Position numbers and translations under genes: made by a program. DNA of 64,000 nt from Oxalicibacterium faecigallinarum (GTDB lineage: Bacteria > Pseudomonadota > Gammaproteobacteria > Burkholderiales > Burkholderiaceae_D), in contig NZ_BMDI01000001.1 in NCBI RefSeq assembly GCF_014635705.1, positions 62,001-126,000 on the forward strand. Direction: 5' to 3'. Below the pieces are notes generated by a model, which had not been told where the DNA came from, did not search any database, and saw only the letters and a list, made by a program, of their open reading frames with translations. Shown in pieces: positions 1-7,819 of this stretch (position 1 is the stretch's first letter; the number at the start of each line of letters is the position of its first letter).

Positions 1-111
1 CCGCATGCTCGGAGTTTCCGTCAGACGCTGTCGGATGCGAAAAAGCTTGCTCAGGGTAGGCCAGAACTCGTGCTCGAAGCGTTGCAACGTATGCAGCCGC
101 ATGCCGCGTAA
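1..111 (+). CDS. 3' end of an unidentified gene (partial)
   Basis: Frame 1 is open from the window edge to a TAA at 109-111 and encodes 36 residues ending in LQRMQPHAA. The residue mix (several Leu, Ala, Arg, Gln and Glu, helix-like) and the codon choice resemble the neighbouring genes. No domain can be recognised in so short a piece, so no function is given. It could also be chance open frame at the window edge. The next 247 bases, up to the BON gene, hold no gene I can support. Confidence 0.4.
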   Translation, partial: PHARSFRQTLSDAKKLAQGRPELVLEALQRMQPHAA

Positions 112-358
112 TAATGTTCGCATGTGATCCATGCACGATTTAAAGGCATCAAGGTAGCGCAGTATGCTTTGGTGCGTTAAACACCGCACATAATGGTGCA
201 AATCAATGTTCTTCTCAAGAACCTTGGCAATTTGATGTAGTCAAGAAGATAACCGATTTGGTTTTGTGCATTGTTACAGGCCAAGGGGGATCTTCAACAT
301 CACAGTGGACGAGTTTTCCATCCGGAAAGCAGACGCTGCATATTGAAAGGATAAATAG

Positions 359-829
359 ATGAAGACATTGCCAGAAACTTCCAAACTCGCAATCGGTGCT
401 GCCGTACTCGCTGTATTGTTTGCCACCGGCTGCGAACGTCGCGCACAGGAACCTGCAGCGCCACCAGCAGCTGACGCAACCACTGGCGTAACGCCACCGC
501 AGGCGCCTTCCGAGCCAGCTACTACGCCTGTTCCAGGTGCTACCGAGGCACCGGCAGTGAATGCTGACGGTAAAATAGCCGCCCCGAGTGAAGAAGGCCG
601 TGATGCTGGCACCGTTGTTGACGATGCGATGCTGACGACCAAAGTCAAAACAGCCCTGTTGGCTGACTCCGACGTAAAAGGGTTGGCAATCAACGTTGAT
701 ACTTCGCAAGGCGTCGTTTCGCTGAATGGCGAAGTCAAGAATCAGGCACAGGTTGATCGTGCCGCCAAACTGGCAGGTGAGGTTGAGGGCGTCAAATCCG
801 TCCTGAACAATCTGACGATCGCGAAGTAA
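359..829 (+). CDS. BON-domain envelope protein, probable lipoprotein
   Basis: The 156-residue product has a hydrophobic N-terminus (about residues 9-24) ending in FATGC, a weak lipobox with Cys25. A low-complexity Pro/Ala/Thr linker follows to about residue 80. One BON domain spans about 85-156, with the usual pattern of a helix (TTKVKTALLAD) and strands (VVSLNGEV, AAKLAGEVEGVKSV). BON domains occur in periplasmic or outer-membrane proteins such as OsmY and are thought to bind lipids. AAAGGA lies 7 bases before the ATG. A strong hairpin terminator follows, so the gene looks monocistronic. A role in envelope stress is inference from family and from the entericidin and DUF883 neighbours. Confidence 0.85.
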   Translation: MKTLPETSKLAIGAAVLAVLFATGCERRAQEPAAPPAADATTGVTPPQAPSEPATTPVPGATEAPAVNADGKIAAPSEEGRDAGTVVDDAMLTTKVKTALLADSDVKGLAINVDTSQGVVSLNGEVKNQAQVDRAAKLAGEVEGVKSVLNNLTIAK

Positions 830-847
830 TCGTCGGTTTGCCATACG

Positions 848-880
848 ACCGCCCGCGCTTCGGCCCGGGCGGTTTTTGTT
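848..880 (+). terminator. Rho-independent terminator after the BON gene
   Basis: ACCGCCCG pairs with CGGGCGGT around a GC-TTCG-GC cap, followed by TTTTTGTTT. It starts 18 bases after the BON stop codon. From here to 1051 I see no gene on either strand. Confidence 0.85.
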
Positions 881-1051
881 TGGGTGACGTCTGAATGGTC
901 AGCAATATCTCTCTTGCTTATTTTTGCTGGCCACAGCCACAGTCCATGCCGGGTAGTTGAACTGCCATCCGAGCGTATAGAGACCGATAAGGTGATGTCT
1001 AATGGTGCTGCAGATGTAAGACACGCATTGAATTGCATCAGACGTGCAAAC

Positions 1052-1084
1052 AAAAAAGAGCATGACATCGTCATGCTCTTTTCT
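1052..1084 (-). terminator. Hairpin terminator after the entericidin-like gene
   Basis: The arms AAGAGCATGAC and GTCATGCTCTT are perfectly complementary with a 3-base loop, flanked by A and T runs on both sides. On the minus strand it lies 22 bases past the entericidin stop. The flanking runs allow it to act in both directions. Confidence 0.85.
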
Positions 1085-1106
1085 TTTCAAATCTGTTTAG
1101 CGCAGA

Positions 1107-1244
1107 TTACTTGTTCTTGGTTGCTGCGTCCTGAACTTTTTCACCGCCGCGCTCAACATCTTTACCAAAACCATCCATGGTGTTGCAGGCACTCAGGCCA
1201 GCACTGAAAGCAAAGACGCACAGGATTGAAATAATTTTTTTCAT
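1107..1244 (-). CDS. Entericidin A/B-family small lipoprotein
   Basis: This 45-residue gene reads MKKIISILCVFAFSAGLSAC at its start: two lysines, a hydrophobic stretch and a lipobox LSAC with Cys20. The mature part continues NTMDGFGKDVERGGEKVQDA, the typical short amphipathic entericidin body with its GxGKDxxxGG pattern. Entericidins are tiny outer-membrane lipoproteins linked to envelope stress and bacteriolysis in E. coli. No separate antidote copy is visible here. GAAAGGAAATC stands before the ATG as ribosome binding site. A candidate promoter and a leader rich in inverted repeats lie upstream, and a hairpin terminator lies downstream, so it is a self-contained unit. Confidence 0.88.
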   Translation of the reverse strand: MKKIISILCVFAFSAGLSACNTMDGFGKDVERGGEKVQDAATKNK

Positions 1245-1295
1245 GATGATTTCCTTTCGAGTTTTATGGAGCGGAGCGTTCGAACGCCTCCTTTA

Positions 1296-1311
1296 TTTCT
1301 CCCAAGGGAGA
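1296..1311 (-). promoter_or_regulatory. Hairpin in the leader of the entericidin-like gene
   Basis: TTCTCCC and GGGAGAA pair around a 2-base centre. The perfect palindrome GCGTTCGAACGC lies about 20 bases to its left, and the arms GTCCCCTT and AAGGGGAC are about 45 bases apart to its right. Several inverted repeats therefore crowd the roughly 100-base leader. Function is unknown. Confidence 0.4.
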
Positions 1312-1349
1312 AACGTTCTGGTCCCCTTGCAAAGGGTGCGCACTGCAAC

Positions 1350-1378
1350 ATTAACAAGGGGACATGCTCTTTAGTCAA
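1350..1378 (-). promoter_or_regulatory. Candidate sigma-70 promoter of the entericidin-like gene
   Basis: On the minus strand TTGACT (1373-1378) and GTTAAT (1350-1355) are 17 bases apart. This would start the transcript near 1343, about 100 bases before the ATG. Prediction from consensus only. Confidence 0.45.
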
Positions 1379-1426
1379 TTGCCCTAATCGGAAGTTCATC
1401 TAACGCAACATCCTATGTGCGCTACC

Positions 1427-1756
1427 TCACTTAGAGCGCGCCAAGATGATACCGATCAATGCACCGATGCCCAGTGCCACAGCTAAGGTCTGCTTGGGAC
1501 GGGCCTTGACATAGCCCGTGCTCACATCAAAACCATGATGGATTTTTTCACTGGCTTGGCCTGCGAATTCGCGTGCGGACTGACGCGCGGAAGCAACCTT
1601 GCCGGCAACACGTTCATATGCGTCGCTCAGCTCTGCATCCGTCAAATCCACAGCGTGGGTGATCAGCGAATCAATATCCGTTTTTAATAACTGTAGATCG
1701 GAGCGCAATGTGGCGGTCGTAGGTACATATTTAGCGGCGACTGTTTTCGACGACAT
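1427..1756 (-). CDS. DUF883 (ElaB/YqjD-like) membrane-anchored protein
   Basis: The 109-residue product has a long helical, probably coiled-coil body (about residues 12-80, e.g. LRSDLQLLKTDIDSLITHA). It ends in a single membrane anchor, about 90-106 (TLAVALGIGALIGIILA), followed by RSK. This is the standard layout of the DUF883/ElaB/YqjD family: short tail-anchored inner-membrane proteins, some of which bind ribosomes in stationary phase in E. coli. The length is normal for the family. ATTAACATG precedes the start with a weak AGGGG further upstream. The 266 bases up to 2023 hold no gene I can support. Confidence 0.85.
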   Translation of the reverse strand: MSSKTVAAKYVPTTATLRSDLQLLKTDIDSLITHAVDLTDAELSDAYERVAGKVASARQSAREFAGQASEKIHHGFDVSTGYVKARPKQTLAVALGIGALIGIILARSK

Positions 1757-2022
1757 GTTAATCCCCTTCGTTTGTCAGTTTGAAGTATGTAGAAAAGGGC
1801 GCTCCATTCTCATTGGGCGTATCAGACTCCCCTTTCTGCTTGCAATGTTGGGACAGTCTTAATCATCAAAAATTCCTTTTTCTTAATGCGGACATTAGTG
1901 GATAGCCAAAAAATTGCCGCTGAGCATGCTTCACTTTACGCATATCGATAATCGAATTACTTCGTTCGCACGACCTAACCCTCTCGATACACTGCGTTCA
2001 TCAAAATCCTTATTACTTTTTT

Positions 2023-2916
2023 ATGTCAGCAGTTCCATCATCGAACAGAGGCTGGAGAGCGCAACATAATCTTGCGATCCTACCCTTCGACGCGCCCCTG
2101 GGCGCCGAGATTATCGGCCTTGATTTATCGCGCGAAGTCACTTCGCATGACTTTTCACGGCTTCATCGCGCCCATCTTGATCATCATCTTCTGGTGTTCC
2201 GAGATCAGCGCATTACCCCGGATCAGCAAATTGCATTTAGTCGTCGCTTTGGCCCCTTACAGATTCACGTTCTGAATCAGTTCCAGCTTGCAGGACATCC
2301 CGAGATCCTGATCATTTCCAATATCAAGCAGGATGGCAAACCGATCGGCTTGGGTGATGCCGGTCATTTCTGGCATTCCGACCTCTCCTATGTACGAACG
2401 CCCAGCCTGGGTTCCATGCTGCATGCGCAGGAATTGCCGGAAGAGGGCGGCGACACCTTGTTCGCCAACATGCATCTTGCCTGGGACACGTTGGCGCCGC
2501 ATTTGCGAGCAGCGGTTGCCGGCTTGAAAGCAGAGCATAGTTATCTTGCCCAATATGCCGAGCTGCAACGCCGTAATCCATGGCGGCCCAACCTGACGGA
2601 AGAACAGATTGCGCAGGTCAAGCCGGTGCTGCAGCCAGTGGTCCGTACTCATCCCGAAACCGGCCTGAAGGCGCTTTTTGTCAGCGAGCATTTCACCACC
2701 CGCATCGATGGTCTTCCTGAGGATGAGAGTCGTGATCTCTTGGCCCAGCTGTTTGCCCATAGCGTCAAGCCGGAGCATGTGTATCGCCATCACTGGCAAG
2801 CGCACGACATGATTTTCTGGGACAACCGTTCACTCATGCATCTGGCAGCGGGATGTCCGGATCATCTGCGGCGCAAGTTGCATCGCACCACGATTGAGGG
2901 CGATTTGCCTTACTAG
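2023..2916 (+). CDS. TauD/TfdA-family Fe(II)/2-oxoglutarate dioxygenase
   Basis: The 297-residue product belongs to the taurine/2,4-D dioxygenase family. The iron ligands are visible as the H-x-D motif in HFWHSD (His118, Asp120) and the distal His273 in NRSLMHLA. A 2-oxoglutarate-binding Arg288 sits in the C-terminal HRTTIEGD. The N-terminal part (LGAEIIGLDLS) is also typical. Family members release sulfite from sulfonates or hydroxylate other small acids. The exact substrate cannot be read from sequence. It lies 62 bases upstream of a NitT/TauT-type ABC importer on the same strand, so it probably acts on what that system brings in. Taurine or another alkylsulfonate is the first guess, supported by the sulfur operon later in the window. 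Confidence 0.85.
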   Translation: MSAVPSSNRGWRAQHNLAILPFDAPLGAEIIGLDLSREVTSHDFSRLHRAHLDHHLLVFRDQRITPDQQIAFSRRFGPLQIHVLNQFQLAGHPEILIISNIKQDGKPIGLGDAGHFWHSDLSYVRTPSLGSMLHAQELPEEGGDTLFANMHLAWDTLAPHLRAAVAGLKAEHSYLAQYAELQRRNPWRPNLTEEQIAQVKPVLQPVVRTHPETGLKALFVSEHFTTRIDGLPEDESRDLLAQLFAHSVKPEHVYRHHWQAHDMIFWDNRSLMHLAAGCPDHLRRKLHRTTIEGDLPY

Positions 2917-2978
2917 ATTCCCGGTAATTCTTTATATCTTTTCTCCCGCCCAAGGGAGCAACAACACGAGACCATTAA

Positions 2979-3989
2979 ATGATCATGCGTACAAAAAAAA
3001 TGTTTCTTGGCGGCCTGGCTTTAAGCATGGCGCTGTATCCCGGCTTGTCGAATGCCGAAGGGAAAATCAGCATTGCGCAACAATTCGGCATCGGTTATCT
3101 GATTCTTGATGTGGTTCGTGATCAGCAACTGATCGAAAAACACGGCAAACAGCAAGGGCTTGATATCAAGGTGGAGTGGGCCAGTATCTCTGGTGCTACG
3201 GCGATGAATGAAGCGCTGCTTGCGGGCGCGCTGGATGTTGTGTCTGCAGGGGTGCCACCGATGCTGACGATGTGGGATCGCACCAAGGGAAAACAGAATG
3301 TGAAGGCCGTGGCGGCGCTCGGCTCTTTGCCAAACTATCTGCTCTCCAACAATCCTGCCGTGAAGACAATCAAGGATTTTGGTCCCAAGGACCGTATTGC
3401 CGTACCTGCGGCGGGCGTAGGCTTTCAATCGCGTACCTTGCAAATTGAAACCGCACGTATATTCGGCAAGGACGACTTCAAGCGCTTCGATAATATTTCC
3501 GTCAGTCTGGCACATCCTGATGCGACAGCGGCGCTGATCGCTGGCGGCTCCGAGATCAATGCGCATTTCTCCAGCGCGCCTTTTTATTATCAGGCCCTGG
3601 CATCGAACAAGGATGTGCACAAAGTCATCAGTTCGTACGAGATTCTAGGTGGGCCGGCAACCTTCAACGTGCTGTACACCACGCAGAAATTCCATGATGA
3701 AAATCCAAAAACCTATAAAGCCTTTTATGTAGCGTTGCTTGAGGCATCGCAGTTTATCAAGGCTAACAAGGACAAGGCAGCTGATACTTTCATCCGAGTA
3801 CAAAAATCAAAACTTGATCCGCAACTGGTACGCAAGATTGTCGAAGATCCGGAGAATGACTTCACCATCTCGCCACATCGTACTTTCGTCTATGCAGACG
3901 AACTGCACAAACTGGGCGTGCTGAAGAACAAAGCCTCTTCGTGGAAAGATTACTTTTTCGAAGAAGCATACGCGCAGCCAGGCAGCTGA
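2979..3989 (+). CDS. ABC importer periplasmic binding protein, NitT/TauT (NMT1/THI5-like) type
   Basis: The 336-residue product has a Sec signal peptide (KKMFLGGLALSMALYPGLSNA, cut near residue 26). The mature domain has the NMT1/THI5 fold features: a substrate-gate loop GATAMNEALLAGALDVVSAG, and an aromatic-rich C-terminal helix region. Such proteins deliver sulfonates, nitrate, cyanate or pyrimidine precursors to an ABC permease. Two ATGs are possible (2979 and 2985). GGGAG lies about 20 bases upstream of the first, so the ribosome site does not decide. The stop overlaps the ATPase start by one base (TGATG), and the dioxygenase precedes it. Confidence 0.85.
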   Translation: MIMRTKKMFLGGLALSMALYPGLSNAEGKISIAQQFGIGYLILDVVRDQQLIEKHGKQQGLDIKVEWASISGATAMNEALLAGALDVVSAGVPPMLTMWDRTKGKQNVKAVAALGSLPNYLLSNNPAVKTIKDFGPKDRIAVPAAGVGFQSRTLQIETARIFGKDDFKRFDNISVSLAHPDATAALIAGGSEINAHFSSAPFYYQALASNKDVHKVISSYEILGGPATFNVLYTTQKFHDENPKTYKAFYVALLEASQFIKANKDKAADTFIRVQKSKLDPQLVRKIVEDPENDFTISPHRTFVYADELHKLGVLKNKASSWKDYFFEEAYAQPGS

Positions 3990-4918
3990 TGAAAAACCGT
4001 CTTCGTTTCTTGCCTGCCTTGAGCACCGCATCGTCCGGTAGTGACGCCGCCCTGCGGGTGGGCAGTGGTTTCGCTACTGCCCGCAGTCATTCGCGTGCGT
4101 CAAACAGCAATCGATCACGTCCATTCAACGAGACGTATCCTTCGCCTTTGCTGCAGGTGGATGGAGTAAGTCTGGAGTACCGTACGCCGCAGCGCGTAGT
4201 CAGGGCCACGCATCGGGTCAGTTTTGATGTGCATGAGGCGGATCGCTTTGTGTTACTGGGGCCGTCAGGTTGTGGCAAGTCGACGCTATTGAAATCGATT
4301 GGTGGCTTCATCGCGCCGGTGGAAGGGGAGATTCGCCTTGGTGGTCATGTGGTGACTGCACCGGGCGCAGATCGCATCGTGGTATTTCAGGAGTTTGACC
4401 AGCTGCCGCCATGGAAGACGGTGTTAGAGAATGTGATGTTTCCCTTGCGGGCATCACGCACGCTAGGCAAGAAGGAAGCGGCTGAACGCGCCCTGCATTA
4501 TCTCGACAAGGTTGGACTGGCCCAGTTTGCGGATGTACATCCGCATCAATTGTCGGGAGGTATGAAGCAGCGGGTGGCGATTGCACGCGCTCTGGCAATG
4601 CAGCCCCGGGTGCTGTTGATGGATGAACCATTTGCCGCGTTGGATGCACTGACACGCCGCAAGATGCAGGAGGAGCTGCTGCAATTGTGGGAAGAAGTGC
4701 GCTTTACTTTGCTGTTCGTGACGCACTCTATTGAAGAAGCGCTGATCATTGGCAATCGTATCGCGATGTTGTCCCCTCATCCAGGTCGGATGCGTGCCGA
4801 AATCAACAGCAATGCAAACTTGTCTGATATCGGTAGCGCTTCTTTCCAAGGCAATGTGCAACGTATTCATCGGATGTTGTTTGAGGAAGAGCAACCATTG
4901 CAGGAGAAGGTTGCATGA
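3989..4918 (+). CDS. ABC importer ATPase (SsuB/TauB-like)
   Basis: From the ATG that overlaps the previous stop the product is 309 residues. It has Walker A GPSGCGKST (about 91-99), a Q-loop (VVFQEFDQLPPW), the signature LSGGMKQR and Walker B VLLMDEPFAALDA, then the switch His in TH. It powers import by the permease that follows. The first 52 or so residues (rich in Ser, Arg and Ala) precede the conserved start LLQVDGVSLEY and are not usual for the family. The true start could be a later GTG. The end overlaps the permease ATG by four bases (ATGA). Confidence 0.88.
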   Translation: MKNRLRFLPALSTASSGSDAALRVGSGFATARSHSRASNSNRSRPFNETYPSPLLQVDGVSLEYRTPQRVVRATHRVSFDVHEADRFVLLGPSGCGKSTLLKSIGGFIAPVEGEIRLGGHVVTAPGADRIVVFQEFDQLPPWKTVLENVMFPLRASRTLGKKEAAERALHYLDKVGLAQFADVHPHQLSGGMKQRVAIARALAMQPRVLLMDEPFAALDALTRRKMQEELLQLWEEVRFTLLFVTHSIEEALIIGNRIAMLSPHPGRMRAEINSNANLSDIGSASFQGNVQRIHRMLFEEEQPLQEKVA

Positions 4919-5787
4919 ACAAGACGTTGCATCCGCCTGTGCGAGCCGAGTATGAAAATCGGTTGCAGCCTTTTACTGCTATACCGGTCGAGAGAACGCT
5001 GCCATTGCACGCTCGCATATGGACGCAAGACTGGATTCGAAAAGGCGTGATTCTGATCGCGTTGGCAGCAATATGGGAAATCGCTGCACGTCTGCAGAAT
5101 AACGATCTGTTGTTTCCCACGTTTTCTGCAACCGCGCAGGCGTTGATGGAAGGTATTGGTAGCGGTGAGCTGATCGAGAAGACGCGCATCTCCTTATCCA
5201 TTCTGCTGCAGGGCTATGTGGGAGGTGTGATCTTCGCCTTTCTGCTGACAGCGTTGGCGGTGTCGACACAGCTGGGTCGTGATCTCCTTGATACGCTGAC
5301 TTCGATGTTTAATCCGCTGCCGGCGATTGCGTTATTGCCGCTAGCGCTACTTTGGTTTGGTATCGGCAGCAGCAGTCTGATCTTTGTGATAACCCACTCG
5401 GTATTGTGGCCACTTTCTTTGAACACGTATGCAGGTTTTCAGGGAGTGCCCGAAACCTTGCGCATGTCCGGGCGCAATTATGGTTTGCGAGGCTTGCGAT
5501 ATGTCTTGCAAATTCTTGTCCCCGCTGCATTGCCAGCAATTTTGTCCGGCCTGAAGATTGGTTGGGCATTTGCCTGGCGTACCTTGATCGCAGCCGAACT
5601 GGTCTTTGGTGCATCGTCAGGAAAGGGCGGTCTCGGCTGGTATATCTTCCAGAACAGGAACGAGCTTTTCACGGACAAGGTATTCGCGGGCTTGGCGATG
5701 GTGATCATGATCGGTCTGCTGGTCGAAAACATCGTATTCCGCTCGCTGGAGCGCATTACGATCCAACGCTGGGGTATGCAGCGCTAA
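4915..5787 (+). CDS. ABC importer permease (SsuC/TauC-like)
   Basis: The 290-residue membrane protein has about six hydrophobic helices, beginning near residue 45 (GVILIALAAIWEIAA). The cytoplasmic EAA-type loop near LQILVPAALPAILSGLKIGWAFAW contacts the ATPase. It belongs to the BPD_transp_1 family used for nitrate, taurine and alkanesulfonate import. It starts inside the ATPase stop (ATGA) and ends the cluster. No clear terminator follows within the next 100 bases. Confidence 0.87.
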   Translation: MNKTLHPPVRAEYENRLQPFTAIPVERTLPLHARIWTQDWIRKGVILIALAAIWEIAARLQNNDLLFPTFSATAQALMEGIGSGELIEKTRISLSILLQGYVGGVIFAFLLTALAVSTQLGRDLLDTLTSMFNPLPAIALLPLALLWFGIGSSSLIFVITHSVLWPLSLNTYAGFQGVPETLRMSGRNYGLRGLRYVLQILVPAALPAILSGLKIGWAFAWRTLIAAELVFGASSGKGGLGWYIFQNRNELFTDKVFAGLAMVIMIGLLVENIVFRSLERITIQRWGMQR

Positions 5788-5938
5788 GTGTTCTTGCGTG
5801 AGCGATACGCGCGTTGCCTGTTATATCCATATCGGAAAACATTCGTTTGATTTTGGATGGAAATTCGTAAGATGAGTTGTCAGAGAAAATCTGGCAATCA
5901 TGGCGAACTTCAAACAAAAACAAACGAAAGGTCTCCGC

Positions 5939-6298
5939 ATGTCATCGGCTCAGCTTGCACTTCTCCGTTCTCGTTTTCCTTATCCAGAGCGAAAAATTTT
6001 TCGGCGGCGCGCCATTCTCAAGGCGGGTGACGCATGTTATGCCGATGCAAGAACACTTGACCTCTCGTCTCAAGACCTTAACCTGATGATCGATCGGCCT
6101 CTACCGGTCGGAGAGCGGGTTACCCTCGCGTTCAACATCACGATCGACCAAAAGACGAGGCAGCTTGAATTTAAGGGACGTGTCGGTTATTGCGTGCTGA
6201 CAGGAACGGAGGGATACCGCATGCGCTTTGATGTGGATGTTCGTGCGGATGCGGACTGCCATGCGCGCCTGGCGGGATTGATGGAGCGTTTGGTGTGA
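5939..6298 (+). CDS. PilZ-like domain protein with degenerate c-di-GMP motif
   Basis: The 119-residue product, counted from the ATG at 5939 with GAAAGG 7 bases upstream (an earlier in-frame ATG at 5900 has a poorer site), resembles a stand-alone PilZ domain. RKIFRRRA fits the RxxxR arm, followed by a beta-barrel (RTLDLSSQDLNLMI, LPVGERVTLAF, LEFKGRVGYC). The second motif, usually D/N-x-S-x-x-G, reads DLSSQD, so the glycine is replaced by Asp. PilZ proteins read c-di-GMP to control motility and surface polymers. With this change binding may be weak or lost. It stands alone between the ABC cluster and a strong terminator. Confidence 0.65.
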   Translation: MSSAQLALLRSRFPYPERKIFRRRAILKAGDACYADARTLDLSSQDLNLMIDRPLPVGERVTLAFNITIDQKTRQLEFKGRVGYCVLTGTEGYRMRFDVDVRADADCHARLAGLMERLV

Positions 6299-6345
6299 CT
6301 TGGAACAGTGGTGAGTGGTGATCGCGCAGCAGATAGTGTAACCAG

Positions 6346-6376
6346 CGGGCCGCATTTTCCTTGCGGCCCGTTGTTC
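6346..6376 (+). terminator. Rho-independent terminator after the PilZ-like gene
   Basis: CGGGCCGCA pairs with TGCGGCCCG around a 7-base loop, followed by TTGTTCTTT. It lies 48 bases after the stop codon. Confidence 0.8.
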
Positions 6377-6416
6377 TTTGCGATGTGGCTTGGAAGTAAA
6401 GCAAAAGCAGGGACGT

Positions 6417-6671
6417 TCAAGGCCAAGGGGCCGGATTCACATTCACATACTGAGGCCCATCTTCCGATGGCTCTGGAACGGCTGAGTTGCGATCACCCAT
6501 ATCTGACTTTCCTTCTGCGATCACCGTAATTTCCTTGCGTGCTGCATCAAAATCGGCGCGCGTCAATGGAGAAGCCTTGTCGGGCGATTGCTCAATTGCC
6601 CATGTCGCCAGTGCCTCGAATCGTTGCTTTAACTCTGCAGCAAATTGTGCGCGTTCATCCTTCGTCACCAT
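6417..6671 (-). CDS. Small hypothetical protein, 84 residues
   Basis: The start at 6671 is chosen because AGGAGA lies 6 bases upstream of an ATG, while the open frame extends further without a site. The product starts MVTKDERAQFAAELKQRFEA, a charged, helical N-terminal half. The second half is acidic and Pro-rich and ends in NVNPAPWP. There is no signal peptide or membrane segment. I do not recognise a named family with confidence. It stands alone between two terminators. A cytoplasmic protein conserved in relatives is plausible, but no function is proposed. Confidence 0.6.
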   Translation of the reverse strand: MVTKDERAQFAAELKQRFEALATWAIEQSPDKASPLTRADFDAARKEITVIAEGKSDMGDRNSAVPEPSEDGPQYVNVNPAPWP

Positions 6672-6798
6672 GGTTGTCTCCTGAGTGAATCTATAGCTAA
6701 GACAACGACAATCCGCAATGATTTGCAGAGATATCAACCGACGATGAAAAAATATGGAGGAGGGCGGAGCGAAGAGCGTGTTTCTGCGCCGGAAATGC

Positions 6799-6830
6799 AA
6801 AAAGGGTTCAGACTTGTGATCTGAACCCTT
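6799..6830 (-). terminator. Terminator downstream of tRNA-Lys
   Basis: AAGGGTTCAGA and TCTGAACCCTT are perfect complements around a 7-base loop. The minus-strand side ends in a T run. It starts 9 bases past the tRNA 3' end. Confidence 0.85.
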
Positions 6831-6839
6831 GCTAATTCG

Positions 6840-6915
6840 TGGTAGGCCGTGCGGGATTCGAACCTGCGACCAACGGATTAAAAGTCCGCTGCTCTACCAG
6901 CTGAGCTAACGACCC
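6840..6915 (-). tRNA. tRNA-Lys (anticodon UUU)
   Basis: This is a 76-base tRNA gene read on the minus strand. It starts GGGTCGTTAGCTCAG, with D-loop GCTGGTAGAGC and anticodon loop CTTTTAA giving UUU. The T-arm GGTTCGAATCC is standard, and the acceptor stem closes with GGCCTACCA. The CCA end is encoded. Length and all four arms fit a normal elongator tRNA. Confidence 0.97.
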
Positions 6916-7026
6916 GAAAGACAGCTATTATAGGAACCCTTTTGCACGCTGTCAACGCTTTTGAATGAATTTTCTATTCATTCTGGTGCACATTTCAATT
7001 CAAGGCCCACCTTCTCGTTCGACATA

Positions 7027-7056
7027 AAAAATGCCCGTCTGATAGCGGGCATTTTT
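7027..7056 (-). terminator. Terminator of the tol-pal operon
   Basis: AAAAATGCCCG and CGGGCATTTTT flank an 8-base loop. It lies 17 bases past the cpoB stop on the minus strand. Confidence 0.85.
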
Positions 7057-7072
7057 CTGAACAGGCAATCGC

Positions 7073-7807
7073 TTATTTAAGATTCGCCAACCGTTCTCTT
7101 GCTGTTTGTGCAGCCGGGGAGTTGGGATATTTCCAGACCAATCCTTCCAGTGCCTTCTTGGCAGCAGCACGATCCTTCAATTCCATTTGGGAGCTGGCGA
7201 TGTTTAGCATGGCATCAGCAGCACGCGGATTATCCGGATATTTCTTGATCAGGTTTTGCTGCGAGGTAATCGCAGCGCGATAATCCTTTTGTGCATACTG
7301 CGCGTTTCCAATCCAGTATTGTGCGGAAGGTGCATAGGCCGAATCAGGATAGCGTTGCAGGAACGCGGTGAATGCAGCGGCAGCGCCTTTGTAGTCACCT
7401 GCGCGGAACAGATTCTCTGCATTGGTATAGGCACTCTGTTCGGACTGCTGCACCACGGCATCCTGCCCGTCGACCTGAATCTGCTGAGGTTCCAGTTTGC
7501 GCAAGCGGTTATCCAGATCGACATACAGGTCTTTCTGTCGTTGCTGTGCATTTGAAACTTCGTTCTGCAGGACTTCGACCTGGCCATTGAGCCGGTTGAT
7601 TTCCTGACGCAGTTCGTCATTCTGATTTTGCAGATTCAGCAGAGCAGAAGATTCCGCCTTGCTTTGCTGCAGATTATCCGTCTTGGTGCGCAAATCCAGA
7701 ATCGCGCGACGTGCTTCATTATCGCCGCCGAACAACTGCGCATGTGCCGGCAGCGACCCCAAAGAAAATGCGGCCACAAGGGCCGCAGCAAGCGTTTGCT
7801 TAATCAT
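7073..7807 (-). CDS. cpoB: CpoB (YbgF), Tol-associated periplasmic TPR protein
   Basis: The 244-residue product has a signal peptide (KQTLAAALVAAFSLGSLPAHA), an N-terminal coiled coil (about residues 30-100, the trimerisation region) and a C-terminal TPR domain from about 125. Repeats such as YKGAAAAFTAFLQRYPDSAYAPSAQYWIGNA are characteristic. CpoB links Tol-Pal energy to peptidoglycan synthesis by PBP1B during division. It begins 12 bases after pal and closes the operon before a terminator, the usual place for this gene. Confidence 0.95.
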   Translation of the reverse strand: MIKQTLAAALVAAFSLGSLPAHAQLFGGDNEARRAILDLRTKTDNLQQSKAESSALLNLQNQNDELRQEINRLNGQVEVLQNEVSNAQQRQKDLYVDLDNRLRKLEPQQIQVDGQDAVVQQSEQSAYTNAENLFRAGDYKGAAAAFTAFLQRYPDSAYAPSAQYWIGNAQYAQKDYRAAITSQQNLIKKYPDNPRAADAMLNIASSQMELKDRAAAKKALEGLVWKYPNSPAAQTARERLANLK

Positions 7808-7819
7808 GCGTACTGAAGA

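Noticed and set aside
2023-5787. Naming the cluster tauABCD
   Set aside because: Family and order fit, but the receptor and dioxygenase could serve another sulfonate or unrelated ligand, so tau symbols were withheld.
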